Shown one piece after another: positions 26,400-33,719 of a stretch of 42,605 nt of DNA. Made by a program: the position numbers and the translations under genes. The first letter of the stretch is position 1. The number at the start of each line of letters is the position of its first letter. The stretch spans positions 1 to 42,605 of IMG/VR virus record IMGVR_UViG_3300033149_004289; one strand, given 5' to 3'. The DNA comes from a virus. Below the pieces are notes generated by a model. It did no database searches. It saw only the letters and a program-made list of their open reading frames with translations, and was not told the origin of the DNA.

Positions 26400-27106
26400 G
26401 CGAAAGTGTTACTGGATACAGAATAAGTGATAGCCCAGCATTATCTATACCAGTAATAGGCGATACGATAAAATGGCTTTACAATCCAGATATTCAAAAT
26501 GCAAGACAGAATGCTTTTAAGAAAGCAGAAGAACTTGTAAACAGCCAGGAGGAACTTACAAAAACATTACAACAAGCTGCAAAAAAATATCCTAAGTTTA
26601 GGGATATAATGATAAAGCAGGGGTATATGACCCCTGATGGTAAGATTAATTACCAAAAAATGGTTGATACTGGATATTTAAAGCACTTAAAAAATATGAT
26701 GAAGGATGCTATAACTCAAATAGATGCAAGCATAAATAAACAAGCGGCATTACAAACTGCTAAATCCCCTGCTGGTATATCCAGTACTTCAATGGCAAAC
26801 TTAAAGCGAAAGGCTTTACTTGATACTCAACGCAAACTATTACAACAATATGCAAGACAAGTAAAAGGAGAGAGGGAGAGTGCATACCAGAAAGCATTAG
26901 GTTTAGGTAGTATGATGGCTTCCAAAGAACAGCAGGATTTTATAAATAAATATAACTATATAATCAATAGTAAGAAAAGCGATATAGCCAAGAAAAGAGA
27001 ACTTTATAATCTTGCGGCTCAATATGCAGCAAGTCAATCAAAAGGGATATTCCAAGATCCAGAAAAACTCCTGCAACTTGCTGGAACAATAGCTAAAATA
27101 GTTTAA
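26387..27106 (+). CDS. Putative virion/ejection-associated protein (239 aa)
   Basis: Ribosome binding site ACAGGAGGTTTAAA; overlaps the spanin-like gene by 13 nt. The protein is helical, rich in Gln, Lys and Ala, with coiled-coil regions (about residues 40-110 and 140-180) and a short hydrophobic N-terminus (A-L-S-I-P-V-I-G-D-T-I). The composition resembles podovirus DNA-transfer proteins. It is the last gene of the late operon. Function is inference. Confidence 0.55.
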   Translation: MAQVGESVTGYRISDSPALSIPVIGDTIKWLYNPDIQNARQNAFKKAEELVNSQEELTKTLQQAAKKYPKFRDIMIKQGYMTPDGKINYQKMVDTGYLKHLKNMMKDAITQIDASINKQAALQTAKSPAGISSTSMANLKRKALLDTQRKLLQQYARQVKGERESAYQKALGLGSMMASKEQQDFINKYNYIINSKKSDIAKKRELYNLAAQYAASQSKGIFQDPEKLLQLAGTIAKIV

Positions 27107-27111
27107 AACAA

Positions 27112-27143
27112 AAGCAGGGTAATAAACCCTGCTTCTTTTTTTT
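27112..27143. terminator. Bidirectional intrinsic terminator between converging operons
   Basis: AAGCAGGGT-AATAA-ACCCTGCTT is a perfect 9-bp stem. On the plus strand it is followed by C and eight T; on the minus strand by TTTTGTTTT. It ends both the virion operon and the leftward replication operon. Confidence 0.9.
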
Positions 27144-27558
27144 ACCAACCTAATTCATTACTTAAAGGAGTATTAGCATTAGCATTATAATCAAGTCTAC
27201 CACCTTGTTGTGGTTGGTATTGCTGTGGTTGTGGTTTAGGTTGTGATAACTGTGGTTGGTATTGTTGTGATAACTGTGGTTGGCATTGTTGTGGTAATGG
27301 TTGTGGTTGGTATTGCTGTGGTTGTGGCTGTTGCTGTCTATTGTATACCTGATAAGGTTGGTTAGGCACAAATTCATAGACAGTGTAATCATCGCCATAT
27401 TTTCCTTTCTGTCTTTTCCTTGCAACAAATAATGTCACATTTTTCCTACCTTGTTTTAATGCCTTATTTGCCACTGTCCTAAACTTGTCAAGATTAATGC
27501 TAACCTTAATAACTCCATTTCTGTCAAACCCCATACCAACATAAGTCTTGTTCTGCAT
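27142..27558 (-). CDS. Protein with Pro/Gln-rich tail, possibly nucleic-acid binding (138 aa)
   Basis: Residues 1-65 form a beta-rich basic domain (V-G-M-G-F-D-R-N-G-V-I-K-V-S-I-N-L-D, then T-L-F-V-A-R-K-R-Q-K-G-K-Y-G-D-D-Y-T-V-Y). Residues 75-118 are a repetitive Q-P-Q-Q-Y tract encoded by imperfect GTTGTGG/GTTGGTATTG repeats. It ends N-E-L-G-W. Last gene of the replication operon. A small beta domain plus flexible tail recalls phage single-strand DNA-binding proteins, but the motif evidence is weak. Ribosome binding site AAAGGAGGTATAT. Confidence 0.6.
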   Translation of the reverse strand: MQNKTYVGMGFDRNGVIKVSINLDKFRTVANKALKQGRKNVTLFVARKRQKGKYGDDYTVYEFVPNQPYQVYNRQQQPQPQQYQPQPLPQQCQPQLSQQYQPQLSQPKPQPQQYQPQQGGRLDYNANANTPLSNELGW

Positions 27559-27594
27559 ATATACCTCCTTTATTATAGTTTATCTTATTATCCA

Positions 27595-27626
27595 AAAGTA
27601 AAATAAAACAATATATATTTTACTTT
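27595..27626. repeat. 10-bp inverted repeat between the helicase and the Pro/Gln gene
   Basis: AAAGTAAAAT and ATTTTACTTT form a perfect 10-bp stem with a 12-nt loop in the 78-nt gap between genes. It is AT-only and lacks a clear T-run, so it could be an operator or a weak attenuator rather than a terminator. Confidence 0.5.
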
Positions 27627-27636
27627 GAATTAAACT

Positions 27637-28941
27637 CTAAAAGTTTTCACCTAAGTCTGGGATATACTCAAACTTTGTATACTCTCCTATCCATCCAACT
27701 CTAATTATCCCTGTGGCACCGTCTCTATTTTTAGCGACAATCCATTCTGCTTTTCCTTCATCATCAGGCAATATCTCATTAGGGTCTTTGTAATATGCAG
27801 GTCTGTGTAAAAACATAACAAAGTCTGCTTCTTGTTCTATTCCCCCACTGCTTTTTAAATCAGACAATCCTGGTCTATGTGTTGACCTTGCGTGAACTTC
27901 TCTGTTTAGTTGGTGCATAAGCACTATAGGAATATCTAATTGTTTACGCAAGTCAGATAAATGTCTAACAGTATCTTCTATTTCGTATGCTTTATTTTCA
28001 AAATGTTTTGAATTGCGGATATGAGTTAATTGATCTATAAATACTATATTTATATCATATTTATATTTCATCTTTTTTATTTCTTTTAGTAAATCAATTA
28101 ATTCTATTGTATTGCTATCTATTATATAGATAGGTAATGATTGTATATATTCTCTAACTTCTATAATTTTATTAAATTCATCTTGAGTTATTGTTCCTTG
28201 CTGGATAGCAGATAAAGGGATTAATGATTTGAAAGACAACATTCTGTTTAGATTTTCGCTTGCTGTTGTTTCCAGATAAAATATCCCAACTTTTGTTCCT
28301 TGTTCTGCCATATTCAAAGCCATGTTATTAACGAATGCTGTTTTCCCCATCGCAGGTCTACCAGCAATTACGTACAATCCTGATTTCCAATCATTTGTAT
28401 AAGTATTAAGATCCTTAAAATTGCTTTTTACAGGGTATATAAACTCTCCTTTCATTTTCTTTTCAAGTATTGTGATGTTATGTTGTAGCACTTCAGCAAT
28501 ATCAGTTTCTTTTATATCATTTTCTTCAACTGTTTGCATAAGAATATTTTCTAATTGTTTAATATCTTGTTCATTTGTTACATCTATACTTTTAAGTTGT
28601 ACTTCCACTTCTTTAGTTTTTAAATAAATGTTCCTTAAGTAATAATACATATGCAGAGTTTTACAAGCATGCGTATATATGTTTCCTACTAAATTACTTA
28701 TATCTGGCAATGTATGTAATATTTTCTCCAAACCATCTCTTTTTGCTCGTAATTGTATTGAGAGAGTGACTAAATCGATTGGTTTGGAAGTTAATATATT
28801 ATTTTCGATAAGTTTAAATAACTCTTGATGCTCAGGATTATAAAACCATTGTGCTTTTAAGTCTGTTAAGAATAATAAATCAGGAGTTTCAATTAATCTT
28901 TTGATAATCTGTTTTTCTAAGTTTAAATCATATAGTTTCAT
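27637..28941 (-). CDS. dnaB: Replicative DNA helicase, DnaB-like (434 aa)
   Basis: Hexameric helicase that unwinds the fork. The N-terminal helical domain is residues 1-110; the RecA-like domain has the Walker A G-R-P-A-M-G-K-T at 194-201, the Walker B region I-V-F-I-D-Q-L-T, M-H-Q-L-N-R-E-V, and S-S-G-G-I-E-Q-E-A-D-F-V-M-F-L-H-R-P. The start at 28941 (M-K-L-Y-D-L-N) is preferred; an open frame continues upstream to 29052 but through the preceding gene. Overlap with that gene is 14 nt. Length is normal for phage DnaB. Confidence 0.9.
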   Translation of the reverse strand: MKLYDLNLEKQIIKRLIETPDLLFLTDLKAQWFYNPEHQELFKLIENNILTSKPIDLVTLSIQLRAKRDGLEKILHTLPDISNLVGNIYTHACKTLHMYYYLRNIYLKTKEVEVQLKSIDVTNEQDIKQLENILMQTVEENDIKETDIAEVLQHNITILEKKMKGEFIYPVKSNFKDLNTYTNDWKSGLYVIAGRPAMGKTAFVNNMALNMAEQGTKVGIFYLETTASENLNRMLSFKSLIPLSAIQQGTITQDEFNKIIEVREYIQSLPIYIIDSNTIELIDLLKEIKKMKYKYDINIVFIDQLTHIRNSKHFENKAYEIEDTVRHLSDLRKQLDIPIVLMHQLNREVHARSTHRPGLSDLKSSGGIEQEADFVMFLHRPAYYKDPNEILPDDEGKAEWIVAKNRDGATGIIRVGWIGEYTKFEYIPDLGENF

Positions 28942-29359
28942 TTTTATCTTCCAGAATTTGTTTCTCTTTATCAGATAATTTATTCCATAATTCAACATAC
29001 ATATTCCATTTTTCTCTTGGTATTGTATTTTTAAATAAGTAAAATAAGTCACTATATTGTTTGGCTTCCTTTTTTATTGTAACTGGTTTTATTTTACCTT
29101 GTCTTTTTAATTCAAAAACAATTGCTTGAAAATTTTTCAACAACATTTCAAGACACATTCTATCATGATAAAACTTACTGCTTTTCATATACTCCCAAGC
29201 AGATATGACTAAATTAGCATTATAGTTCGATATTTCTGCAAGCTTATTAATGATAGCCCAATCCTTTGCTACTAATTTAACAGGAATTTCATTATAGAAG
29301 AAGTCTTTTATTCGATTAAGATTGTTTAATTGAACGTCGTTTAGTTTTCTTCCTCCCAT
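28928..29359 (-). CDS. Hypothetical replication-operon protein, possible helicase loader (143 aa)
   Basis: Helical, Lys/Asn-rich, located immediately upstream of the helicase with a 14-nt overlap, the usual place of a loader or initiator. Contains A-W-E-Y-M-K-S-S-K-F-Y-H-D-R-M-C-L-E-M-L-L-K-N-F and a C-terminal W-N-K-L-S-D-K-E-K-Q-I-L. No ATPase motif is present, so it is not a DnaC-type loader. The role is suggested only by position. Ribosome binding site AGGGAGGCATTGA. Confidence 0.55.
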   Translation of the reverse strand: MGGRKLNDVQLNNLNRIKDFFYNEIPVKLVAKDWAIINKLAEISNYNANLVISAWEYMKSSKFYHDRMCLEMLLKNFQAIVFELKRQGKIKPVTIKKEAKQYSDLFYLFKNTIPREKWNMYVELWNKLSDKEKQILEDKNETI

Positions 29360-30044
29360 TCAATGCCTCCCTAATTCTTTTACTTGCAAAATCTTTGACA
29401 AGTTGTTGTTTATTTATTCCACAATTACTTATTCCACAAGTGGTTACGTATATACCATATTCAATAGCAAATGCCATCGATAAAAAAAATATAAGCATAA
29501 ATAATTGCTTAGGCAAATGAAAAAGGATAGCAAGCATATCAAACATAGTAAGCTCTTTTTGACTGTTTGTCTGGCTTTCGTTAATAAGCCTTCTCTTTTC
29601 TCTTCTTAATTTTGCTATTTGATTATTAATTTGCTTTGTTCTGTAATAATAGATAGCATTAGTGCGTTGTAGGTATTGTTCGTTAAGCCTAAGCAAGTTT
29701 TCAATCTGTTTATCTATCCTTTTTAATTCATTTATATTGTTTTGTAATAGTTGATTATTTATTTCTGCTTGGTTACTAACGTTGCTAACTGCAGTGAGTG
29801 TATAACCTATACTTGCAAGTATTGAAAATGAAAGTGTGATGATATAGGCTATAAGCATTTGTTTTAAATGCTTTTCTTTCCACTCCTTCAAGCTTACTAC
29901 TTTTAATAGTTCGATAGCCCCTGCCAACACGGCAAAGGCTATCGATTTAAGGAGGGTTGTGGAAAGAGAGAGAAACATATTAATTGAAAGTGAAGTTGAA
30001 ATTAATATTAGTAGTATATTAGTTATTGTTTTGATTGTTTTCAA
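29316..30044 (-). CDS. Multi-pass membrane protein with cytoplasmic coiled coil (242 aa)
   Basis: The likely start is TTG 30044, with GAGGGTACAAC upstream. Predicted membrane helices lie near residues 8-25, 30-48, 66-85 and 170-195. Between the third and fourth is a long coiled coil (N-N-Q-L-L-Q-N-N-I-N-E-L-K-R-I-D-K, residues 95-150). The tail is strongly basic (R-K-K-T-K-R-R-S-I-K). It overlaps its neighbours at both ends, so it is an integral member of the replication operon. It might tether replication to the membrane or act in superinfection exclusion; no family recognised. Confidence 0.65.
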   Translation of the reverse strand: MKTIKTITNILLILISTSLSINMFLSLSTTLLKSIAFAVLAGAIELLKVVSLKEWKEKHLKQMLIAYIITLSFSILASIGYTLTAVSNVSNQAEINNQLLQNNINELKRIDKQIENLLRLNEQYLQRTNAIYYYRTKQINNQIAKLRREKRRLINESQTNSQKELTMFDMLAILFHLPKQLFMLIFFLSMAFAIEYGIYVTTCGISNCGINKQQLVKDFASKRIREALNGRKKTKRRSIKQS

Positions 30045-30816
30045 GTTGTACCCTCAATCTTTTTATAAATTCCACTTTATCATTATAACTCATTCTTTCA
30101 TTATAGTCAATATTTGAAGGTAATATTTGAGCTTTTTGCATTGAAACGACAATTATATCCGCCAGTATGCTAAACACTGTTTTCTTATTTTCGCCAAGTT
30201 CTTCCCATCGTTTAGCTTTAAAGCTTTCTATTAAGGCTTTAACATCGGAATTATCTAAGAATCCGTGTTTTACAAACCATATAACCAACTGTTTCTCTTC
30301 GTCAATTTGTGGTTGAGATTGAGGTTCAATTACTTCAACTTCAATCTGCCTTTGTTGAGGTTGTTGGTGTTGTGGTTCCTGCTTCCCATATTCATAATCC
30401 ATATCCACTTCTTCAGCACTTACTTCACCCCATGCCAACATATCAGATATGGCTCTGTTTTTTGCTCTTGTTTCTGCCGTTGTTCGTGTTTCGTGCTCTG
30501 TTCTCCGTTTGCCTTTTTCAAATTGACTACAACTACCTAAACCTACCACAAATTGCCCATTCGGTGCGGTTGCTTTTGCTTTGATATGGTAGGTTACTTC
30601 ACCTGTACGTGGATTTACTTCTCTGCGTTCCTCAATTACATCAATTGATAGCCCAAACACAATCGCTAATTTTCGCCAGTAAGATTTTTTCTTAAACTCC
30701 TTGCCTTGTATCATTACAGTATCTTCTGGCTTTATAAGAGATTGTAATAACTTTGCTCTTTCTTGTATAAGCGAAAGAGCCTTTTCTGGTTTAACGATTA
30801 ATTCTTTATCTGTCAT
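30019..30816 (-). CDS. Rad52/ERF-like single-strand annealing protein (265 aa)
   Basis: Residues 35-140 match the pattern of phage and archaeal Rad52-like annealing proteins: I-Q-G-K-E-F-K-K-K-S-Y-W-R-K-L-A-I-V-F-G-L-S, then A-P-N-G-Q-F-V-V-G-L-G-S-C-S-x-x-E, then T-E-H-E-T-R-T-T-A-E-T-R-A-K-N-R-A-I-S-D-M-L. A Gln/Pro-rich linker (150-175) joins a C-terminal helical domain. It probably anneals complementary strands for phage recombination, with the PD-(D/E)XK nuclease as a possible partner. Ribosome binding site AAGGAGGCAAAC. Confidence 0.65.
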   Translation of the reverse strand: MTDKELIVKPEKALSLIQERAKLLQSLIKPEDTVMIQGKEFKKKSYWRKLAIVFGLSIDVIEERREVNPRTGEVTYHIKAKATAPNGQFVVGLGSCSQFEKGKRRTEHETRTTAETRAKNRAISDMLAWGEVSAEEVDMDYEYGKQEPQHQQPQQRQIEVEVIEPQSQPQIDEEKQLVIWFVKHGFLDNSDVKALIESFKAKRWEELGENKKTVFSILADIIVVSMQKAQILPSNIDYNERMSYNDKVEFIKRLRVQLENNQNNN

Positions 30817-31319
30817 GTTTGCCTCCTTATAAGGTCTCTAATATTTATAAAATTGCCTTTGATGTTTAGTTGAGGTGGTTGAGGTGTATGATAGTGCCAA
30901 AAAAAGTCTTGTATTTTTTCTCTCTCTATTTTATAGAGAGAGGTTTGCCCTAAAAAAAGCCAGTGTTCTTTTGCTGCCTCATGTTCTAAAGAACTTTTAA
31001 CAAACAATAATGTATATTCTTTAATTTTTACTAAATTTTCATCGATTATATTTATCTGATATATATCGTCATTACTCAGAAAGATATCCACATCATAATC
31101 TATTATAAAATTCCCAGCAGGGGTTATTATAGATAATGCATGTGCCTTTAGTGGGATCGCAAATTGTTCTATATCTTCTGCTACCAAACCATCTGTCCAA
31201 CGATCGCTTGGAATATTCATCCACCATACGTAAATATACTCCCGTGTTTCAGGATTAAATAGTTTCTCATTTGGTTTAAGATTGTATTTCTCAATACCTT
31301 TGATCCAGTGTATTGCCAT
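30813..31319 (-). CDS. Hypothetical protein (168 aa)
   Basis: Mixed alpha/beta protein with several Trp residues (I-Y-V-W-W-M-N-I-P-S-D-R-W) and no membrane helix. The ribosome binding site is a weaker GGGGGTAAAGT. The stop overlaps the annealing-protein start. The coding DNA contains a perfect 10-bp palindromic stem at 30920-30942. Not recognised. Confidence 0.65.
   Translation of the reverse strand: MAIHWIKGIEKYNLKPNEKLFNPETREYIYVWWMNIPSDRWTDGLVAEDIEQFAIPLKAHALSIITPAGNFIIDYDVDIFLSNDDIYQINIIDENLVKIKEYTLLFVKSSLEHEAAKEHWLFLGQTSLYKIEREKIQDFFWHYHTPQPPQLNIKGNFINIRDLIRRQT
30920..30942. repeat. 10-bp perfect inverted repeat inside a coding region
   Basis: CTCTCTCTAT-TTT-ATAGAGAGAG. It resembles the palindrome TCTCTATATATATAGAGA in the promoter at 33047-33064, so it may be a related protein-binding site placed within the operon. 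Confidence 0.5.
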
Positions 31320-31326
31320 ATCTACT

Positions 31327-31530
31327 TTACCCCCTAAATTTTATTTTATCATTTTCAATTACTATACCTATGTTTTTTTTCTTTATTTTTTCAAGAATAT
31401 ACTCTGCCATTGCGTCAAATAATGCATGCTTTTTAATTCCTAATCTTTTAGCATATGCAGTCAACTCATCGACTGCTTGAGTTCTAAAATGTACAGCTGT
31501 ATAGCCGTAATTGTCCCTCTTGTATGCCAT
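31327..31530 (-). CDS. Ribbon-helix-helix (CopG-like) DNA-binding regulator (67 aa)
   Basis: A short beta strand (T-A-V-H-F-R-T) is followed by two helices (A-V-D-E-L-T-A-Y-A-K-R-L-G and K-K-H-A-L-F-D-A-M-A-E-Y-I-L), the standard ribbon-helix-helix plan; the dimer inserts the strand in the major groove. Being dimeric and symmetric, it is the best visible candidate for binding the paired palindromic operators of the window. Ribosome binding site AGGAGGTTAAT. Confidence 0.7.
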   Translation of the reverse strand: MAYKRDNYGYTAVHFRTQAVDELTAYAKRLGIKKHALFDAMAEYILEKIKKKNIGIVIENDKIKFRG

Positions 31531-31539
31531 ATTAACCTC

Positions 31540-32334
31540 CTACTTTATATTATATTTAACTTTACGTTCCCACTCTTTATATACCTTTTTATATTTCAAC
31601 CCGTGGTACTTAAAATCTTTTAATGATGATATGTATTTAGATAAATATTTGCTTATAATATAAGCATTAACCTGTTCATATTTACCACCTGCAAGTAGCA
31701 TATCATCGCTTATAGCAAAACCTATCCACCTCAATATTTCCCATACTGTTGTATGATAATATTTACTCAATGTTGGCGAAAGAAAAATATAACAAGAAAT
31801 AGTAAATCCTTCAACTGTTTCTATATCCTCATCAGGATAACACTGAACATATGTTTCATAGTCGTATACCATTATCCACATAGGATCTTCATAAGAACTA
31901 ATAAAATCCCCTATAGTATAGGAATTACTGGATAATTTGCTGTACCCTTCTTTAGTTAATACTGGTTCCAATACACTTACTGGTAATTCATACATATCAA
32001 TAACTGTATGCAAAATTTGTAAAATTTTCTTCCTGCTTACTACGTATCTATTGTTTTTCTTTCCCCTTACAATATAAGTGTTGCTCCATACCCACACTAT
32101 ATCATTATTCATATCTGAATAAAACCCTATTTTGTATTCTTTACCTTTATACCAGTGTGAAAAATACCCTGTAGGGGCTGGATGCGTAAGTCTGTATTCC
32201 CTTTTTACTTCTTTTATGTAAGCAAGATGAGAGCATATAAGATAAGTTAGATACGAAACTACCACCAAAATTCCCCAAACAAGAGAGAATATGTTTGCTA
32301 TTCTTTTGTTTCTTTCCTTGATTTTATCCTGCAT
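31540..32334 (-). CDS. Membrane-anchored hypothetical protein (264 aa)
   Basis: A single N-terminal membrane helix (residues 12-35: I-F-S-L-V-W-G-I-L-V-V-V-S-Y-L-T-Y-L-I) is followed by a Tyr-rich soluble domain with beta strands and a basic C-terminus. The positive residues before the helix predict that the domain faces the periplasm. No family recognised. Ribosome binding site AAGGAGGGTATT. Confidence 0.6.
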   Translation of the reverse strand: MQDKIKERNKRIANIFSLVWGILVVVSYLTYLICSHLAYIKEVKREYRLTHPAPTGYFSHWYKGKEYKIGFYSDMNNDIVWVWSNTYIVRGKKNNRYVVSRKKILQILHTVIDMYELPVSVLEPVLTKEGYSKLSSNSYTIGDFISSYEDPMWIMVYDYETYVQCYPDEDIETVEGFTISCYIFLSPTLSKYYHTTVWEILRWIGFAISDDMLLAGGKYEQVNAYIISKYLSKYISSLKDFKYHGLKYKKVYKEWERKVKYNIK

Positions 32335-32345
32335 AATACCCTCCT

Positions 32346-32927
32346 TTATTTTTGTTTAAAACATAAAAAATAATACTCAAATTCATATCCTTCTATTTTG
32401 CCGTCTATCCTAACAATAGGATAGGAGTCAGAAAGATTTAAATATAGTTTCTTAAATATTAATCCTTTGATTTTACTAAGCTCAACTATATGCTTGTGGT
32501 TAAAACAATGATATTGGTAAATTGTCATTAATAATTTATCTATTGGATAAGCAGATATTAAGTAATAAGAAGAAATATCAATTTGTTTAGGAAATTTTTC
32601 TTCATTTAGAATAACAGATTTCCAATCAGGATATCTAATGCCGGATTTTTCTAATTCTATCGCTGGTATTATATTTCCAGCGACCCCCATATTTTCTATT
32701 TCTTGCTTCCCATTTGGAAAACCTACGTTATTAATATCAAGTAGCATATTCTTCTCCATTTCTTGATTCATTACAGCCGTGTTTATTTTTACCACAACCA
32801 TCCTTTTCCCATCCGTTGCTATTATTTTTTTATTTTCTAATAAGGCATATTTACAAGCTTCGTTATAATCATCTTTTTTATTAGTACAAATTCTAAGTAA
32901 TTTCAATAAATTCTTTTTTGCTTTCAT
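32346..32927 (-). CDS. Sliding clamp-like (DnaN-related) protein, short form (193 aa)
   Basis: Contains A-T-D-G-K-R-M-V-V-V (residues 37-46), matching the A-T-D-G-H-R of beta clamps, and R-Y-P-D-W-K-S-V-I, matching the clamp motif Y-P-D-Y-x-x-V-I. Bacterial DnaN has about 366 residues in three domains, so this has at most one and a half domains and would need to oligomerise or act as a modulator of the host clamp. Start at 32927 with AAGGAGGGAAAT; the upstream in-frame ATG overlaps a micropeptide gene. No phage polymerase is present. Confidence 0.55.
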   Translation of the reverse strand: MKAKKNLLKLLRICTNKKDDYNEACKYALLENKKIIATDGKRMVVVKINTAVMNQEMEKNMLLDINNVGFPNGKQEIENMGVAGNIIPAIELEKSGIRYPDWKSVILNEEKFPKQIDISSYYLISAYPIDKLLMTIYQYHCFNHKHIVELSKIKGLIFKKLYLNLSDSYPIVRIDGKIEGYEFEYYFLCFKQK

Positions 32928-32941
32928 ATTTCCCTCCTTAC

Positions 32942-33019
32942 CTATTCTTCTACAAACAAGAAAAGCAATATATAGCATATTACAAATAATTCCACCCAGA
33001 AAAACCAGTTTTCTTGCAT
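32942..33019 (-). CDS. Membrane micropeptide at the head of the replication operon (25 aa)
   Basis: ATG 33019 is preceded by TTAAGGAGGTATTT, one of the strongest ribosome binding sites in the window, and follows the candidate promoter at 33049-33077. The peptide is one hydrophobic helix (L-F-V-I-C-Y-I-L-L-F-L-F-V) with W and F residues at its N-terminus and an acidic end. Being first in the operon, it will be highly expressed. Function unknown. Confidence 0.55.
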   Translation of the reverse strand: MQENWFFWVELFVICYILLFLFVEE

Positions 33020-33048
33020 AAATACCTCCTTAAATTTTAGCAAATCTC

Positions 33049-33077
33049 TCTATATATATAGAGAAAATAAATGTTAA
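33049..33077 (-). promoter_or_regulatory. Promoter for the leftward replication operon
   Basis: On the minus strand TTAACA (33077-33072), a 17-nt spacer and TATAGA (33054-33049) precede the micropeptide gene by about 30 nt. The -10 overlaps an 18-bp perfect palindrome TCTCTATATATATAGAGA (33047-33064), which could be an operator. A near copy of the arrangement lies at 40895-40925. Confidence 0.55.
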
Positions 33078-33128
33078 GATGTAGTAAAAAATGAGTTATT
33101 TTTTAGTTATTTTTTTAAATAAGATTTT

Positions 33129-33157
33129 TTGACAAGATGTAATGTAAAAGGTATAAA
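33129..33157 (+). promoter_or_regulatory. Candidate rightward promoter facing the accessory operon
   Basis: Consensus TTGACA (33129-33134), 17-nt spacer, TATAAA (33152-33157) on the plus strand. The start would be near 33164, inside the first terminator hairpin, and transcription would run antisense to the 33230-33622 gene. It may make a very short hairpin RNA or an antisense transcript. Confidence 0.45.
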
Positions 33158-33218
33158 AAAAAGAGGCAAGGCTTAACACCTTACCTCTAAAAAAAAAGGC
33201 AAGGTCTAATGCCTTGCC
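33150..33218 (-). terminator. Tandem intrinsic terminators of the accessory operon
   Basis: On the minus strand, GGCAAGG-N7-CCTTGCC (33218-33198) is followed by nine T. A second hairpin, AGAGG-AAGG paired with CCTT-CCTCT with one internal mismatch (33188-33162), is followed by a seven-T run. Together they insulate the accessory operon from the replication operon. Confidence 0.85.
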
Positions 33219-33229
33219 CCTTTGATTTT

Positions 33230-33622
33230 TCATTCCCAAACTGTCGGAAAACCTGCTTCTTTCCAGGCTTCCCAAATTTTTTCTTCATTAACTTTTCTTT
33301 CAATTTTTGCCCATTTTATTTCATCTGTAGAAGGATCGCGGCCACAAGTAACTATTTCTTCTACAAAATCATTTAACTTACCGTTACTTGTCGTAACGGT
33401 AAGAGAGTTTCGGCAGGAAAATAATCCAGTTTCTCTAGCTTGCTCTTCGCTTAAGATAAAAGATACATCACTCTTTATCCCATCTATTTCCCCTTGTATT
33501 TTTCCAAGGGGGAGATTTATTTTTAATTCCTCTCTTATTTTATCTACACCTTCAAGCCCTATCTCTTCTTGGTTTAGAGAGATAGCAAATCCATAGTTGA
33601 AAAACCTTATTCTAAAATACAT
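33230..33622 (-). CDS. Hypothetical accessory protein (130 aa), hairpin-rich gene
   Basis: The start at 33622 follows AAGGAGGGTGGT; an open frame continues upstream but without such a site. Product: M-Y-F-R-I-R-F-F-N-Y-G-F, an acidic middle, a Cys-Arg motif (L-F-S-C-R-N-S) and a C-terminal helix rich in E, K and W. The coding DNA holds perfect stem-loops, for example 33377-33403 (11-bp stem, 5-nt loop), 33490-33511 and 33559-33585. G+C is visibly above that of neighbouring operons. Not recognised. Confidence 0.65.
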   Translation of the reverse strand: MYFRIRFFNYGFAISLNQEEIGLEGVDKIREELKINLPLGKIQGEIDGIKSDVSFILSEEQARETGLFSCRNSLTVTTSNGKLNDFVEEIVTCGRDPSTDEIKWAKIERKVNEEKIWEAWKEAGFPTVWE

Positions 33623-33719
33623 ACCACCCTCCTTGAATTTTTTGGCTCGCCGTTGCCCCAGGTTGCCAAGCCCAGGGACGGTTGGTGTGAAGGAAGGAGC
33701 ACCAACCACTCCGTTTGTG
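33623..33719 (-). repeat. Intercistronic stretch with 8-bp hairpin
   Basis: Between the 33720 and 33230 genes, GGTTGGTG (33680-33687) pairs with CACCAACC (33700-33707) across a 12-nt loop. The stretch is GC-richer than typical intergenic DNA here. No T-run follows. Confidence 0.5.

Noticed and set aside
28942-29052. Upstream extension of the DnaB helicase frame
   Set aside because: It runs through the preceding gene without a ribosome binding site; the start at 28941 gives the usual helicase N-terminus.
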